Counted from the stretch's first letter, positions 36,606-44,859 are shown. The stretch: 64,000 nucleotides of DNA from Idiomarina baltica OS145 (GCF_000152885.1 NZ_CH672406.1:125720-189719); one strand, 5' to 3'. Notes: generated from the letters alone by a model not told the origin. Made by a program: numbers and translations.

Positions 36606-37388
36606 ATGAACGTTGCGATACGTTTTGCTAGGCAGGTTGCAGAGAAGCATAAGCCATACGGGGATAAACTTAGCTTTTATTACGCCGACGAGCTGATTGA
36701 GTTCGAGCGCGTTACCGCCAAAAGTCCTCAGCGAAAAATTAAAATCAAGGTGTTGCCGGACTGCTCTGTAAAAGTCGCCGCACCGGTTGATAGCTCTGAT
36801 GACGACGTATTGCGTGCCGCCAAAAAACGTGCACGCTGGATTTACCAGCAACTACGAGAGTTTCGTAAGCAACTAACGCACATTACTCCGCGTCGGTATG
36901 TCAGTGGTGAAAGTCATTATTACCTGGGCAAGCAATACGTACTCAAAGTGCTAATAAAACCCGACCAAACAGCCGGTGTTAAGTTGCTTCGCGGCCAACT
37001 TGAAGTGAACGTGCGTCAGTACACTCCAGAGCGGGTAAAAGCCGCAATGGAAGCCTGGTACAAGCTCAAAGCAAAAGACCTCTTTCACAAGCGTTTAGAC
37101 GCCGTTTTAGAGCAAACACTGTGGGTTGATAAGCGCCCTCCTCTGCGAACACTGACCATGCAAACTCAATGGGGCAGCTGCTCACCGAACGGACGAATCA
37201 CCTTAAACCCACTGCTGGTTAAAGCGCCACGCGAATGCATCGACTACGTTATATTGCACGAGCTTTGCCATATAGCTGAACACAACCACAGCGAACGATT
37301 TTACCGACTTATGGGACAGGTTATGCCGGATTGGCAACGTGTAAAGAACCAGCTAGATCAGATGGCTGGCCGGATTTTTAATGGGTAA
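36606..37388 (+). CDS. YgjP-like (DUF45) M48-type metallopeptidase
   Basis: A 260-aa protein. The C-terminal half carries QWGSCSPNGRITLNPLLVKAP and the zinc motif VILHELCHIAEHNHSERFYRLM, with HExxH and a downstream His. This is the DUF45/YgjP family that regularly follows hsdR in type I restriction loci. It starts four bases after hsdR, so it is co-transcribed. Its role there is not known. Confidence 0.9.
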   Translation: MNVAIRFARQVAEKHKPYGDKLSFYYADELIEFERVTAKSPQRKIKIKVLPDCSVKVAAPVDSSDDDVLRAAKKRARWIYQQLREFRKQLTHITPRRYVSGESHYYLGKQYVLKVLIKPDQTAGVKLLRGQLEVNVRQYTPERVKAAMEAWYKLKAKDLFHKRLDAVLEQTLWVDKRPPLRTLTMQTQWGSCSPNGRITLNPLLVKAPRECIDYVILHELCHIAEHNHSERFYRLMGQVMPDWQRVKNQLDQMAGRIFNG

Positions 37389-37445
37389 TGTTGAGTTGGT
37401 AACTAACTATATTCATCGGTGATTGTATTAACGCTAGGCGGCTAA

Positions 37446-38246
37446 ATGGAACTTCTTCACCATTATACATCAATAGACACTCTCGAACTCATTCTAAAGA
37501 ACCGGACGCTCAGGCTTGGGCGACTCGATAACGTAGATGACAAACAAGAAAGTCAGCTTATCCATGAAAAGCACTGGGCCCAGTACCTATTTATCAGTAG
37601 TTGGTGTAAAGACCATGATGAAAATTCCCGGTTATGGCGTGAATATACAGACAATAAAGGCGTTCGCATTAGCCTTCCCAGGTTTCCATTCGAGCAGCAT
37701 GTTTTAAAATCAAAGCCAGAACTTACCTTATTTTTTGTCGATGGTTCGATTAGCCCCGTGCCATTGTCAGACATCTATAACGATAAATGGATGTTTTTCC
37801 TACCTCCAATCAATGAAGAACATTACGGTAAAGATGTTATTTATGTTGATAATCCTGAAGAGCATATCAGTCCACCGATTACGCAAGACTCGGATGGATA
37901 TCACTTAAATGGGTTGTTCGATTTGGCCACGATTAAGGATTCAAACTTATGGAGCGAACAAAATGAGTTTCGCTACATATTTTTTGTGGTTCCCGGCCAC
38001 CCGGGAATTATGGCGAAATGGGAAGCCACTGGCGATCCTAAGTTTCCAGCGGCTTATATGGCAAACTGCATTGTTAAGGGTATCCCAAGTCAACTTTTAC
38101 ATTTTGATGTTAAACTAGGAAAAGCAATCGAAGATGTGGTGATTACAATGGGTCCTGAATGCTCAAATGAGGATTTCGAACGTACGAACAGACTAGTTGA
38201 TAAGTACACTTTGCGAGGCTTAGTGAAAACAAGTAACCTGTCCTAG
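37446..38246 (+). CDS. DUF2971 protein
   Basis: A 266-aa protein. The opening LLHHYTSIDTLELILKNRTLRLGRLDNVDDKQE, and the later LFISSWCKDHDENSRLWREYTDNKGVRISL, match DUF2971, a family of unknown biochemistry common in defence islands. The middle has WSEQNEFRYIFFV, another conserved strand. It lies 57 bases after the metallopeptidase and just before the sirtuin-like gene, and may belong to either unit. Confidence 0.85.
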   Translation: MELLHHYTSIDTLELILKNRTLRLGRLDNVDDKQESQLIHEKHWAQYLFISSWCKDHDENSRLWREYTDNKGVRISLPRFPFEQHVLKSKPELTLFFVDGSISPVPLSDIYNDKWMFFLPPINEEHYGKDVIYVDNPEEHISPPITQDSDGYHLNGLFDLATIKDSNLWSEQNEFRYIFFVVPGHPGIMAKWEATGDPKFPAAYMANCIVKGIPSQLLHFDVKLGKAIEDVVITMGPECSNEDFERTNRLVDKYTLRGLVKTSNLS

Positions 38247-38297
38247 GGTATTTAAAATTTTTATTAACTAGAAAGAGTGGCGTTCGGGAGTTTCAAG

Positions 38298-38834
38298 GTG
38301 GGTATTTTAATTATATCTGGAGCAGGATTGTCAGCACCATCAGGCGCTCCCACCTTCAACGGAAAGTATCCCATTTACAATAATGTCGATCTGCTGCAGT
38401 CCGGGCTTGAACAGCTAGAACAGCTAAAACCTAATACAGCACATAAAGAGTTATCTACGCTTCAGTCAGAAGCTGCAAAACAAAAAATCAGAGTGCGGCA
38501 CATTACTCTTAATGTAGATGACTTAAATGAGGTCTGTGGAGCCACCGTTGAACATGTATATGGTAGAGCACGTGACCGAAGTATTAGTGAACTGGCAAAC
38601 ATCGATTTCTACGACCTATCATGGATCAGCGAGAAGCTTATAATTTTGGTCGGACTCAGTGGGCTTGGCTTTCCATTAGCATGGTTAGAGTCATATTGCC
38701 GGAATAAACAAAAAAAGGTGATTAGCTTTAATTTAGTAGTAAACCAGGAGCTTGAATGTTATCAATGCGTCGGAGACGCAGCATGTTCGATTAATGCCGA
38801 CAGGTTGCTCAGTTACTATGAATCACTGACGTAA
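38298..38834 (+). CDS. Compact sirtuin-like protein lacking catalytic His
   Basis: About 178 aa. NAD-binding sirtuin motifs are in order: ISGAGLSAPSGAPTFNGKY (usual GAGxSxxSGIPxFR), then PNTAHKELSTLQ, ITLNVDDLNEVCG (usual TQNxDxLHxxAG), VEHVYG (usual hxHG) and ILVGLSGLGFP with ISFN. The catalytic His of the HG motif is Tyr, the Gln of TQN is Leu, and the zinc-finger module between HG and GLS is absent, explaining the short length. It may bind NAD or ADP-ribose without normal deacylation. GTG at 38298, behind gggag, is preferred to GTG at 38277. The next gene follows 11 bases later. Confidence 0.75.
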   Translation: MGILIISGAGLSAPSGAPTFNGKYPIYNNVDLLQSGLEQLEQLKPNTAHKELSTLQSEAAKQKIRVRHITLNVDDLNEVCGATVEHVYGRARDRSISELANIDFYDLSWISEKLIILVGLSGLGFPLAWLESYCRNKQKKVISFNLVVNQELECYQCVGDAACSINADRLLSYYESLT

Positions 38835-38845
38835 GGATACAAGTT

Positions 38846-39313
38846 GTGCAGGTTCAGGAGTTTGAAGTAGCTAATGATGTCGTCGCTCATATCTACTCAG
38901 TAGAAATAACAGGGGTAGAATATAAGGTGTTTTTTGTACCAACCACCTTTCACTATGTCGAAGGCTCTGAAGAAAGGGATTTTTATGCTGAAGAGCTAGG
39001 TTTCCCGGTGGCTGACAACTGCTACGAAGTGAAATTTGACCTTGAGAGTAACGTCGAGCAAAATATTCAGTTCGAGCCTCCGTCAGTAGGATGGAACATA
39101 AATATGTATGAGCTGGGCTCAGTAGTCTCCGCCGTTATAGATGATCATTGCAACCGCTTCTCAGCAAAAGCATATACCGCCATGGCCGCAGACCCTAGGC
39201 TTGTAAAATACTATAAAAGGCTTGCCAAGTGGCATGCACCTAGACTAAAATTCAAGTGTGTTCAAAATTTAGGCAAGGAGGGACTCCATTATGCGTTCAT
39301 TAAAGAAAACTGA
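38846..39313 (+). CDS. Unknown protein, partner of sirtuin-like gene
   Basis: A 155-aa acidic protein starting at GTG (ribosome site taaggat). A beta-rich first half (VVAHIYSVEITGVEYKVFFVP) is followed by a helical, basic C-terminal part (LVKYYKRLAKWHAPRLKFKC). I recognise no family. It lies 11 bases after the sirtuin-like gene and overlaps the next small gene by 23 bases, so the three are one operon. Confidence 0.7.
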   Translation: MQVQEFEVANDVVAHIYSVEITGVEYKVFFVPTTFHYVEGSEERDFYAEELGFPVADNCYEVKFDLESNVEQNIQFEPPSVGWNINMYELGSVVSAVIDDHCNRFSAKAYTAMAADPRLVKYYKRLAKWHAPRLKFKCVQNLGKEGLHYAFIKEN

Positions 39314-39413
39314 GTATTCTGTCCATCCTGCAAAGAAAGCTGGTATGGCTAAATTGGTTGAAGCTTACAAAAAAGCTCAAGCCGAAAATAAGGTTAAAAC
39401 GACGCAAGTCTGA
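39291..39413 (+). CDS. 40-aa basic peptide, end of the sirtuin-like operon
   Basis: A small gene overlapping the 155-aa gene by 23 bases in another frame. The ribosome site is strong (aaggaggga, about eight bases before ATG). The peptide is Lys-rich and helical (MRSLKKTEYSVHPAKKAG ... LVEAYKKAQAENK) with no TM segment. A strong terminator follows 15 bases after the stop, which supports it as the last true gene of the operon. It is possibly a small regulator or antitoxin-like partner; no family is known to me. Confidence 0.65.
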   Translation: MRSLKKTEYSVHPAKKAGMAKLVEAYKKAQAENKVKTTQV

Positions 39414-39427
39414 TAAGACTTTACGTT

Positions 39428-39460
39428 ATGAAGAGGCGAGGAAAGTCCTCGCCTCTTCAT
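39428..39460 (+). terminator. Strong hairpin terminator
   Basis: Perfect 15-bp arms (atgaagaggcgagga / tcctcgcctcttcat) close a 3-base loop, followed by a short T-containing tract. It ends the sirtuin-like operon and may also serve the convergent recombinase gene. Confidence 0.88.
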
Positions 39461-39492
39461 TTGGATTCCCAAACCACTATTTCAATCGTTTT

Positions 39493-40053
39493 CTATAGCT
39501 CCAGCTCGACAAAGTCCCTATCCACGTCTTCCTGGGTTATTCCAATGTAACGTAGCGTAATGGCCTCTGAGCTGTGTCGCAGCATTTTCATTACCCTAGC
39601 AATGTCGTTGGTGTTCTTATAAAGGTGGTAGCCCCTGGTTTTTCGCATCGAGTGTGTACCTAAGTCGATACCAACCTCCTCACCTATTGCCGCAAATGCT
39701 CTCGACACATAACGGCGGCTTAACGGTTTTGCAGGCGCATTTTTAGACCGTTGGTTTCGATAAGACTGAAAGAGATAAATGTGGTCAGGGTGTTCAGCGC
39801 GAATACGAGCGATGACCGCCCTCGCCTTTTCATTGAGTTTAATTGTCGCTAGCTTCGACGTTTTCCCTTCAACCAGCAACAGTCGATCATGCTCTATATT
39901 TTCAAACCTGATGGATAGTAAATCTGAGATCCGCAACGCCAGATTCAAACCAACATCCCAAACGTCAGCAATTTGCTGTCCGTATGTTCGTTTGAGAAGG
40001 TAGCTAATCAGCTTTACGGTATCCAGACTCTTAACCGCTTGCACTTCGGCCAT
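39493..40053 (-). CDS. Short tyrosine recombinase (catalytic domain only)
   Basis: A 186-aa recombinase. The active-site set is present: Arg in LALRISDLLSIRF, Lys in KTSKLATIKL, HSMRKTRGYHLY (HxxR), MLRHSSEAITLRYIG (His and the nucleophile Tyr). The N-terminal core-binding domain is missing, as in FimB/FimE-type and some island recombinases. It faces the sirtuin operon. It may be an accessory invertase or the integrase of a nested element; it is not near a visible att. Confidence 0.85.
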   Translation of the reverse strand: MAEVQAVKSLDTVKLISYLLKRTYGQQIADVWDVGLNLALRISDLLSIRFENIEHDRLLLVEGKTSKLATIKLNEKARAVIARIRAEHPDHIYLFQSYRNQRSKNAPAKPLSRRYVSRAFAAIGEEVGIDLGTHSMRKTRGYHLYKNTNDIARVMKMLRHSSEAITLRYIGITQEDVDRDFVELEL

Positions 40054-40289
40054 AATCTAGTTCCTTTTTTGTTGTAAAACGTGATTTTGAGTACTTAAGG
40101 GGGTATAAAGTGGTAAATAACCCGTTTTTAGTGGGTTTGCTTGTTCCGATTATGATAATTTGGGAACATTGCTATCTACAGAAAGCACTCGGCTTACATT
40201 CAAATAATGTATTTCTAAAATAACGACGAATCGGATACCTAGGGGCTATTTCTTTTAGTTCATGATTAGGTTTGCTCAAGGAGTCGATT

Positions 40290-40859
40290 TTGAAAAATTC
40301 TTTTACCAAAGAAATAGATGAGGTTCTTCAGTTAGAGGCTGAAGGTATGCTCAGCGATCTATCAACATCACCCCTTTTACTAGCTAACTTTCTTAGTTTT
40401 GACAAAAGAGACAGAGAGCGTGCTGTTAATTACATACGGTCAGTTCTTGATGAGTGCTACAAAGAAGGGCATTTAAAAGTAGCAATTTTTCACGAGTCGC
40501 AGCACTTGTATGGATATGCGATTTTCTTCACAACCGCCAATGCGCAATATCCTACATATCTGCACAAAATTTTCGTAAAAGAACCATACCGCAATCAGGG
40601 ACTTGGAGGCAAGTTACTGCAGTCTATAGTTAAGGGCAATTCAAGAGTTGCACTACTGTGTCCAATCGATAAAGTAGCATTTTACGAAAGTCATGGCTTT
40701 AATTATTCGCAGCCATTTGAAGTCCCTGATAACGAGAAGTTTAGACTATCCAGAGGTCTATACTCCGATTTATGCCTCATGAAAAATTACCAAGAACAGT
40801 CTGAAATTCCATTATTCTTTTTAAATGACAGTGATCTTACGGATATACTGGGCCTTTAA
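40290..40859 (+). CDS. GNAT-family acetyltransferase at retron locus
   Basis: A 189-aa protein starting at TTG six bases after a perfect aaggag; an upstream in-frame TTG lacks such a site. The GNAT core is KIFVKEPYRNQGLGGKLLQSIV (acetyl-CoA loop RxxGxG), with VAFYESHGF after it. It lies 54 bases upstream of the retron effector on the same strand and may be a third retron component or an unrelated passenger. The substrate is unknown. Confidence 0.82.
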   Translation: MKNSFTKEIDEVLQLEAEGMLSDLSTSPLLLANFLSFDKRDRERAVNYIRSVLDECYKEGHLKVAIFHESQHLYGYAIFFTTANAQYPTYLHKIFVKEPYRNQGLGGKLLQSIVKGNSRVALLCPIDKVAFYESHGFNYSQPFEVPDNEKFRLSRGLYSDLCLMKNYQEQSEIPLFFLNDSDLTDILGL

Positions 40860-40913
40860 TTTTGATTGTTTCAACTCAACAGATTACTTCGGCTCACTCA
40901 TAGGCTTCTTAAC

Positions 40914-42179
40914 ATGGCAAGCTTAACCATTATTAACCAAATTAAGTTTTCTGAAACGGAACCCGGAAAGCAATGGTGTTCTCAATTCGGTCACAACGAT
41001 AGGCATTATGCCGAAAAGTTAATCAATGCTTTGTATTGGGTATCTGAAAAGCAGTTCAAGGTATACATTGCTCAACAATTACAAGAGGTAACCCAATCTC
41101 AACCAGCCGCTTGTTTCTGCGAGAGAGAGCCAAGGAAGAGAAATGGTAAAATCTTGCCCTACTACAAAAGTCCAAGACGCAAACGTAACAGAAAGTTCTA
41201 TGGCGTCGCAATGTCTCCAATACCTACAGAAAATGCTCATCGCCACGAAGTCGGTAGTGAAGGTGTAATTTCAAACATAATAACCTCTAGTATGCGGGAG
41301 AATCCAAATAAGGTATTACTCCATCCTACCGCTCAAGCTTTGCAGAAAAAGAAGGTAAAGCAATACGTGATAGTAACTGACTTAATAGGCTCCGGCACCA
41401 GAATCTCAAATGTACTTGATTCATTTTGGGCAGTACCGTCAATTAGAGCCCTGCATTCCGCAAAACTAATTAACTTTATCGTTATTGCCTATGCCACATC
41501 GAGAAGTGGTCGAGGACTTGTATCAAGACATCAGCTGAACCCTGAAATTCGTTACGAGACGGAATCCCCTTCTTTTAAAGACGCATTTTCTGACAGTGAA
41601 GAGCTTGAAATACGGCAATTCCTTAATCGTTATACGAAGAAAAATAAAAGCGGAACTTGGGGGAGTATCTTTAACTGGCATGACCCTCTTTTAACCGTTT
41701 TCTCACACGGAGCTCCCAACAACTTACCAGAAATAATGTTTAAACCTGGTCTAACTGGAATAAAACCATTATTTAAAGGTAGGAGTACCTCACGGTTTTA
41801 TGAATATAGCAGTAAATTCGAAAGCCAAATACTTCCAGTGCCTAATAATAGAGGTGCTTCTGAAAATGAGTATCTAGAGTGGCTCTTAAAACAGCCTCTG
41901 AGGCATCGACATATATTTCAAGTCCTTTCCGTGATTGGTAAGGCAAAATCTTTATACCAGATAATGGATTTCACAGGGCTGAAGCGCACGGATATAGTTT
42001 CTGTTTTGGAGCTTTCTAAAGCTCATAAATGGATTGACGACTATCACATCACTGATCGGGGGCGTTATTTGAGGGATCACCTTAAAAGCAAACCAGTTCA
42101 AGTTAACTCAAAAGGCCTTGAACAACAGGAGAGCGAGCTTTACTATTGTCCTCAGAGTTTGGGAGCTCCTCTCTATTAA
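40914..42179 (+). CDS. Retron effector: PRTase-like with C-terminal winged helix
   Basis: A 421-aa protein if started at ATG 40914 (a TTG at 40866 is in frame). The middle has a type I phosphoribosyltransferase PRPP loop, KQYVIVTDLIGSGTRISNVLDSF. The C-terminal 70 residues form a winged helix: VLSVIGKAKSLYQIMDFTGLKRTDIVSVLELSKAHKWI. A PRTase-like effector upstream of a retron RT is the arrangement of retron type III in the Mestre classification. The 3' end overlaps the predicted a1 arm of the retron RNA. By analogy it is the toxic effector held in check by RT-msDNA; that role is inferred. Confidence 0.78.
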   Translation: MASLTIINQIKFSETEPGKQWCSQFGHNDRHYAEKLINALYWVSEKQFKVYIAQQLQEVTQSQPAACFCEREPRKRNGKILPYYKSPRRKRNRKFYGVAMSPIPTENAHRHEVGSEGVISNIITSSMRENPNKVLLHPTAQALQKKKVKQYVIVTDLIGSGTRISNVLDSFWAVPSIRALHSAKLINFIVIAYATSRSGRGLVSRHQLNPEIRYETESPSFKDAFSDSEELEIRQFLNRYTKKNKSGTWGSIFNWHDPLLTVFSHGAPNNLPEIMFKPGLTGIKPLFKGRSTSRFYEYSSKFESQILPVPNNRGASENEYLEWLLKQPLRHRHIFQVLSVIGKAKSLYQIMDFTGLKRTDIVSVLELSKAHKWIDDYHITDRGRYLRDHLKSKPVQVNSKGLEQQESELYYCPQSLGAPLY

Positions 42180-42362
42180 TCTAGCGAATACAGGCTGTTA
42201 GCCTGTCAATTTTGAGGAGCATGTTGTTTTCTCATTGAGCGAGCCGCCGCTTAGAGTCTAAGTGAGACTCACAGCCACCTAAAGGCTGTGGTCGTCGACT
42301 CTCTGCTGCGAGTCTCATTTACCCTCCTTACGGATAAAAGTAGATGAATAGATGGAGCTCCC
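42161..42362 (+). ncRNA. Retron msr-msd noncoding RNA
   Basis: The ends form an inverted repeat: a1 gggagctcc plus tctatt (42161-42177) pairs with a2 aataga plus ggagctccc (42347-42362), 15 pairs with one small bulge. After a1 comes a TAGC with a candidate branching G at 42184, then a hairpin caggc/gcctg (42191-42205), then tgagga/ttctca (42213-42234) with loop tgttgttt, the same loop sequence as in retron Ec86 msr. The msd part has an 11-bp stem, aagtgagactc/gagtctcattt (42260-42270/42310-42320), enclosing cacagcc/ggctgtg. The exact boundaries need experiment. Confidence 0.82.
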
Positions 42363-43489
42363 GAGCTTTTAAAAAGCATAATTCAGACAAACCGGCAGCT
42401 GTAGTAGAAACAGCTGCTTTGTATGGGCGAAAAATTCAAACTTCGTGCCCAGAGCTACCAGTTATTTTTACACTTAACCATCTAGCGCTAAAATCTGGGG
42501 TTCCCTATAACAATCTCCGTAGTTTTGTGGACAGAACTATCGAGAGACCATACAGGTCTTTCACTCTCCGAAAAAATGGACTTGGATCGAACCCACGAAA
42601 ATTCCGAGTAATTAAAGTTCCACAACAAGACCTCAAAAAAGCACAACAGTTTATTAATCAAAACATTCTATCTAAAATGGAACCGCATGAATGCAGCGTT
42701 GCATTTTCACCAGGAAGTAAAATATATGATGCAGCTTCAGAACATTGCAACGCGCGATGGCTTCTTAAGTTTGACATAGTTAGCTTTTTTGAGTCTATTA
42801 CCGAAAAGTCAGTATACAGGGTATTTCGAAGATACAATTATCCTGCGTTATTAAGCTTTGAAATGGCAAGAATATGCACTGCATTAAAGGCGAGACCTCC
42901 AATTAACTGGGGCGGGGCCCCTCCTAATATTCGATACCGCACGATTCCTGGTTACTCCAATAAAAACCTAGGAACTCTGCCTCAAGGGGCTCCAACAAGT
43001 CCAATGCTTGCTAACTTGGTCTCGTACAACCTAGACCGAAGATTAAAACTAATCGCAGACGCTTATAACTGCCATTATAGTCGATATGCTGATGACATCA
43101 CATTTTCTACTGACTCAAGCCTTTCAAGAGGTGAGGTATCCAGAATAATAGCCATGATAAATAGCACATTACGTGAGTATGGGCATACAATGAATAAAGC
43201 CAAAACCACTATTGCTCCACCTGGAGCGAGAAAGTTTTATTTGGGTATGAATATACACGGGGATTCTCCACAACTTAGAAAAAGCTTTAAACGGAAGCTC
43301 AAACAACACTTATTTTTTTGCGAAAAAAACTCTGTAGGCCCCGAAAAACACTCTAAACATCTTGGGTTTGTATCTGTGATTGGTTTCAAAAACCATCTAA
43401 GGGGCTTAATCAACTATGCAAATCAGGTCGACACTGTTTTTGGCGAGAATTGCATGAAACGGTTTCAATCTATCGACTGGCCTCTATGA
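42344..43489 (+). CDS. Retron reverse transcriptase
   Basis: A 381-aa RT. Motifs in order: FDIVSFFESIT (first catalytic Asp), LPQGAPTSPMLANLVSYNLD, YSRYADDITFSTD (YADD active site), and GHTMNKAKTTIAPPGARKFYLGMNIHG. In typical retron RTs the last region contains VTG; here the equivalent reads YLG, an uncommon variant. The basic tail KSFKRKLKQHL fits template binding. The first codons overlap the predicted a2 arm of the ncRNA. It forms a unit with the PRTase-like effector upstream. Confidence 0.9.
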   Translation: MNRWSSRAFKKHNSDKPAAVVETAALYGRKIQTSCPELPVIFTLNHLALKSGVPYNNLRSFVDRTIERPYRSFTLRKNGLGSNPRKFRVIKVPQQDLKKAQQFINQNILSKMEPHECSVAFSPGSKIYDAASEHCNARWLLKFDIVSFFESITEKSVYRVFRRYNYPALLSFEMARICTALKARPPINWGGAPPNIRYRTIPGYSNKNLGTLPQGAPTSPMLANLVSYNLDRRLKLIADAYNCHYSRYADDITFSTDSSLSRGEVSRIIAMINSTLREYGHTMNKAKTTIAPPGARKFYLGMNIHGDSPQLRKSFKRKLKQHLFFCEKNSVGPEKHSKHLGFVSVIGFKNHLRGLINYANQVDTVFGENCMKRFQSIDWPL

Positions 43490-43525
43490 GGTACACTTAA
43501 AACATCGGTTTTATAATCTTTTCCG

Positions 43526-44830
43526 TTAGCTATTCTCGGTATAAACATATTTCCCCCACCAATCCATCATCTCAACCCTTTCATCCCAGTACTCCGCCTT
43601 ATGAGAATAAGCGCCTTTCACTTTATTCTGTTCAACGTGAGCTAATTGACGCTCTATAGCGTCAGAGCGAAACTTCTGATCACTCTCATGCAACGTTGAC
43701 GATGCCATGGTCCTAAAGCCATGTGGCACAGCCTTCTCTTTTAAACGACCATCCGGGTAATGAGCATTATCCTGGTACTTAAGGTAGGTTTTGGCAATCT
43801 TGCCGTCTTTGGTATCTTTCGCCTTCGGAAAGTAGCCCATTTTGAACATTGCCTGGCGCATTGTGTTATCAGACATTGGCTCATCGGGCTTAGTTTCTGA
43901 CGGGAATAGCAACTCATAGTGCCCGGTAATGCGTTTGATACGTTTAATGACATCAAGAGCTTGGGCTGATAACGGCACCTCATGTGGCCGCTTCATCTTC
44001 ATTCGCTCTGCAGGGATCGACCAAACCTTGCTATCAAGGTCAAATTCCTCCCACCGGGCACCTCTAAGTTCCCCTGAACGCACAAACGTTAAAATCAATA
44101 ACTCAATAGCCAGAGCCGTCAGTTCCCTGCCCGTTTGCGTATAGTTAGCTAGATCCTGAATGAAAAATGGCAAGTTATAGATATCCAGGGCTTCACGGTG
44201 AACAACCGGTTTGGAAATTACTTTGACGGGACGTAGCAAACGAATGTCGACATCGTCTTCGAGCGAGTATTGATCGACGACGTATTCAAATAAACGCTGT
44301 GTATCGTCCGCTACTCGTTTGGCGGTCTCATGATGACCCCTCGCCTCAACATTCTCAATTAAACGTCTGATATCCTCTTTACGGACCTCAGTGATCAGCT
44401 TATCGCCTAATTTTTTAAGGATGCCATTTTCAAGACGCTTCCATACCCTCGCCTTATGATCTTCAGACCAGATTCGAGCTGTGGCCTGGGATTGGTACTC
44501 AAGCCATTTGGCCGCATAAAAATGTAAACTGTTATCATTCGTATTCGTTGGTTTTGTATCACCAGGATCGATACCATCAGCCAACATGGCCTTGGCTTTA
44601 ATAGTTGCGTCTTTTGCTTGCTTGAGAGTTACGTTAGGAAATACGCCCAGCGCCAACGTCTTTTGCTTCTTATTGAAGCGGTATTTCAAGCGCCAGTACT
44701 TACCGCCTTGCTTTCTTACCAGGAGCCGTAAACCGGTGCCACCGTCTACCCGATACCATTCATCACGGTCTGAGGGTTTAAGGTGTTCAACATGCTTGTG
44801 CTTTGATATGACTAGCTTGTCGTCTGCCAT
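43526..44830 (-). CDS. P4-type tyrosine integrase of the island
   Basis: A 434-aa integrase. The N-terminal DUF4102 arm-binding domain (about 10-95, GGTGLRLLVRKQGGKYWRLKYRFNKKQKTLALGVFPNVTLKQA) is followed by the core-binding domain and a catalytic domain with Arg in LTFVRSGELRGARW, HGFRTMASSTLHE (HxxR), QLAHVE and the nucleophile Tyr near the end (GAYSHKAEYW). The promoter faces the tRNA-Leu gene 160 bases away, where paired tagcacca(c/a) motifs lie. This is the enzyme expected to have inserted the island. Confidence 0.95.
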   Translation of the reverse strand: MADDKLVISKHKHVEHLKPSDRDEWYRVDGGTGLRLLVRKQGGKYWRLKYRFNKKQKTLALGVFPNVTLKQAKDATIKAKAMLADGIDPGDTKPTNTNDNSLHFYAAKWLEYQSQATARIWSEDHKARVWKRLENGILKKLGDKLITEVRKEDIRRLIENVEARGHHETAKRVADDTQRLFEYVVDQYSLEDDVDIRLLRPVKVISKPVVHREALDIYNLPFFIQDLANYTQTGRELTALAIELLILTFVRSGELRGARWEEFDLDSKVWSIPAERMKMKRPHEVPLSAQALDVIKRIKRITGHYELLFPSETKPDEPMSDNTMRQAMFKMGYFPKAKDTKDGKIAKTYLKYQDNAHYPDGRLKEKAVPHGFRTMASSTLHESDQKFRSDAIERQLAHVEQNKVKGAYSHKAEYWDERVEMMDWWGKYVYTENS

Positions 44831-44859
44831 GGTGCTATATCCCTATAACCGAATTGAGA

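Noticed and set aside
39493..40053. Integron integrase
   Set aside because: The recombinase lacks the N-terminal domain and the extra IntI-type segment between catalytic motifs, and lies 30 kb from the cassette array.
42241..42343. CRISPR-like or terminator-only reading of the hairpins before the RT gene
   Set aside because: The hairpins are single, nested and enclosed by a long-range inverted repeat, which fits retron RNA and not a repeat-spacer array. No CRISPR array was seen anywhere in the window.
43526..44830. Integrase for the cassette array
   Set aside because: It is a DUF4102/P4-type enzyme tied to the tRNA-Leu att pair, not IntI.
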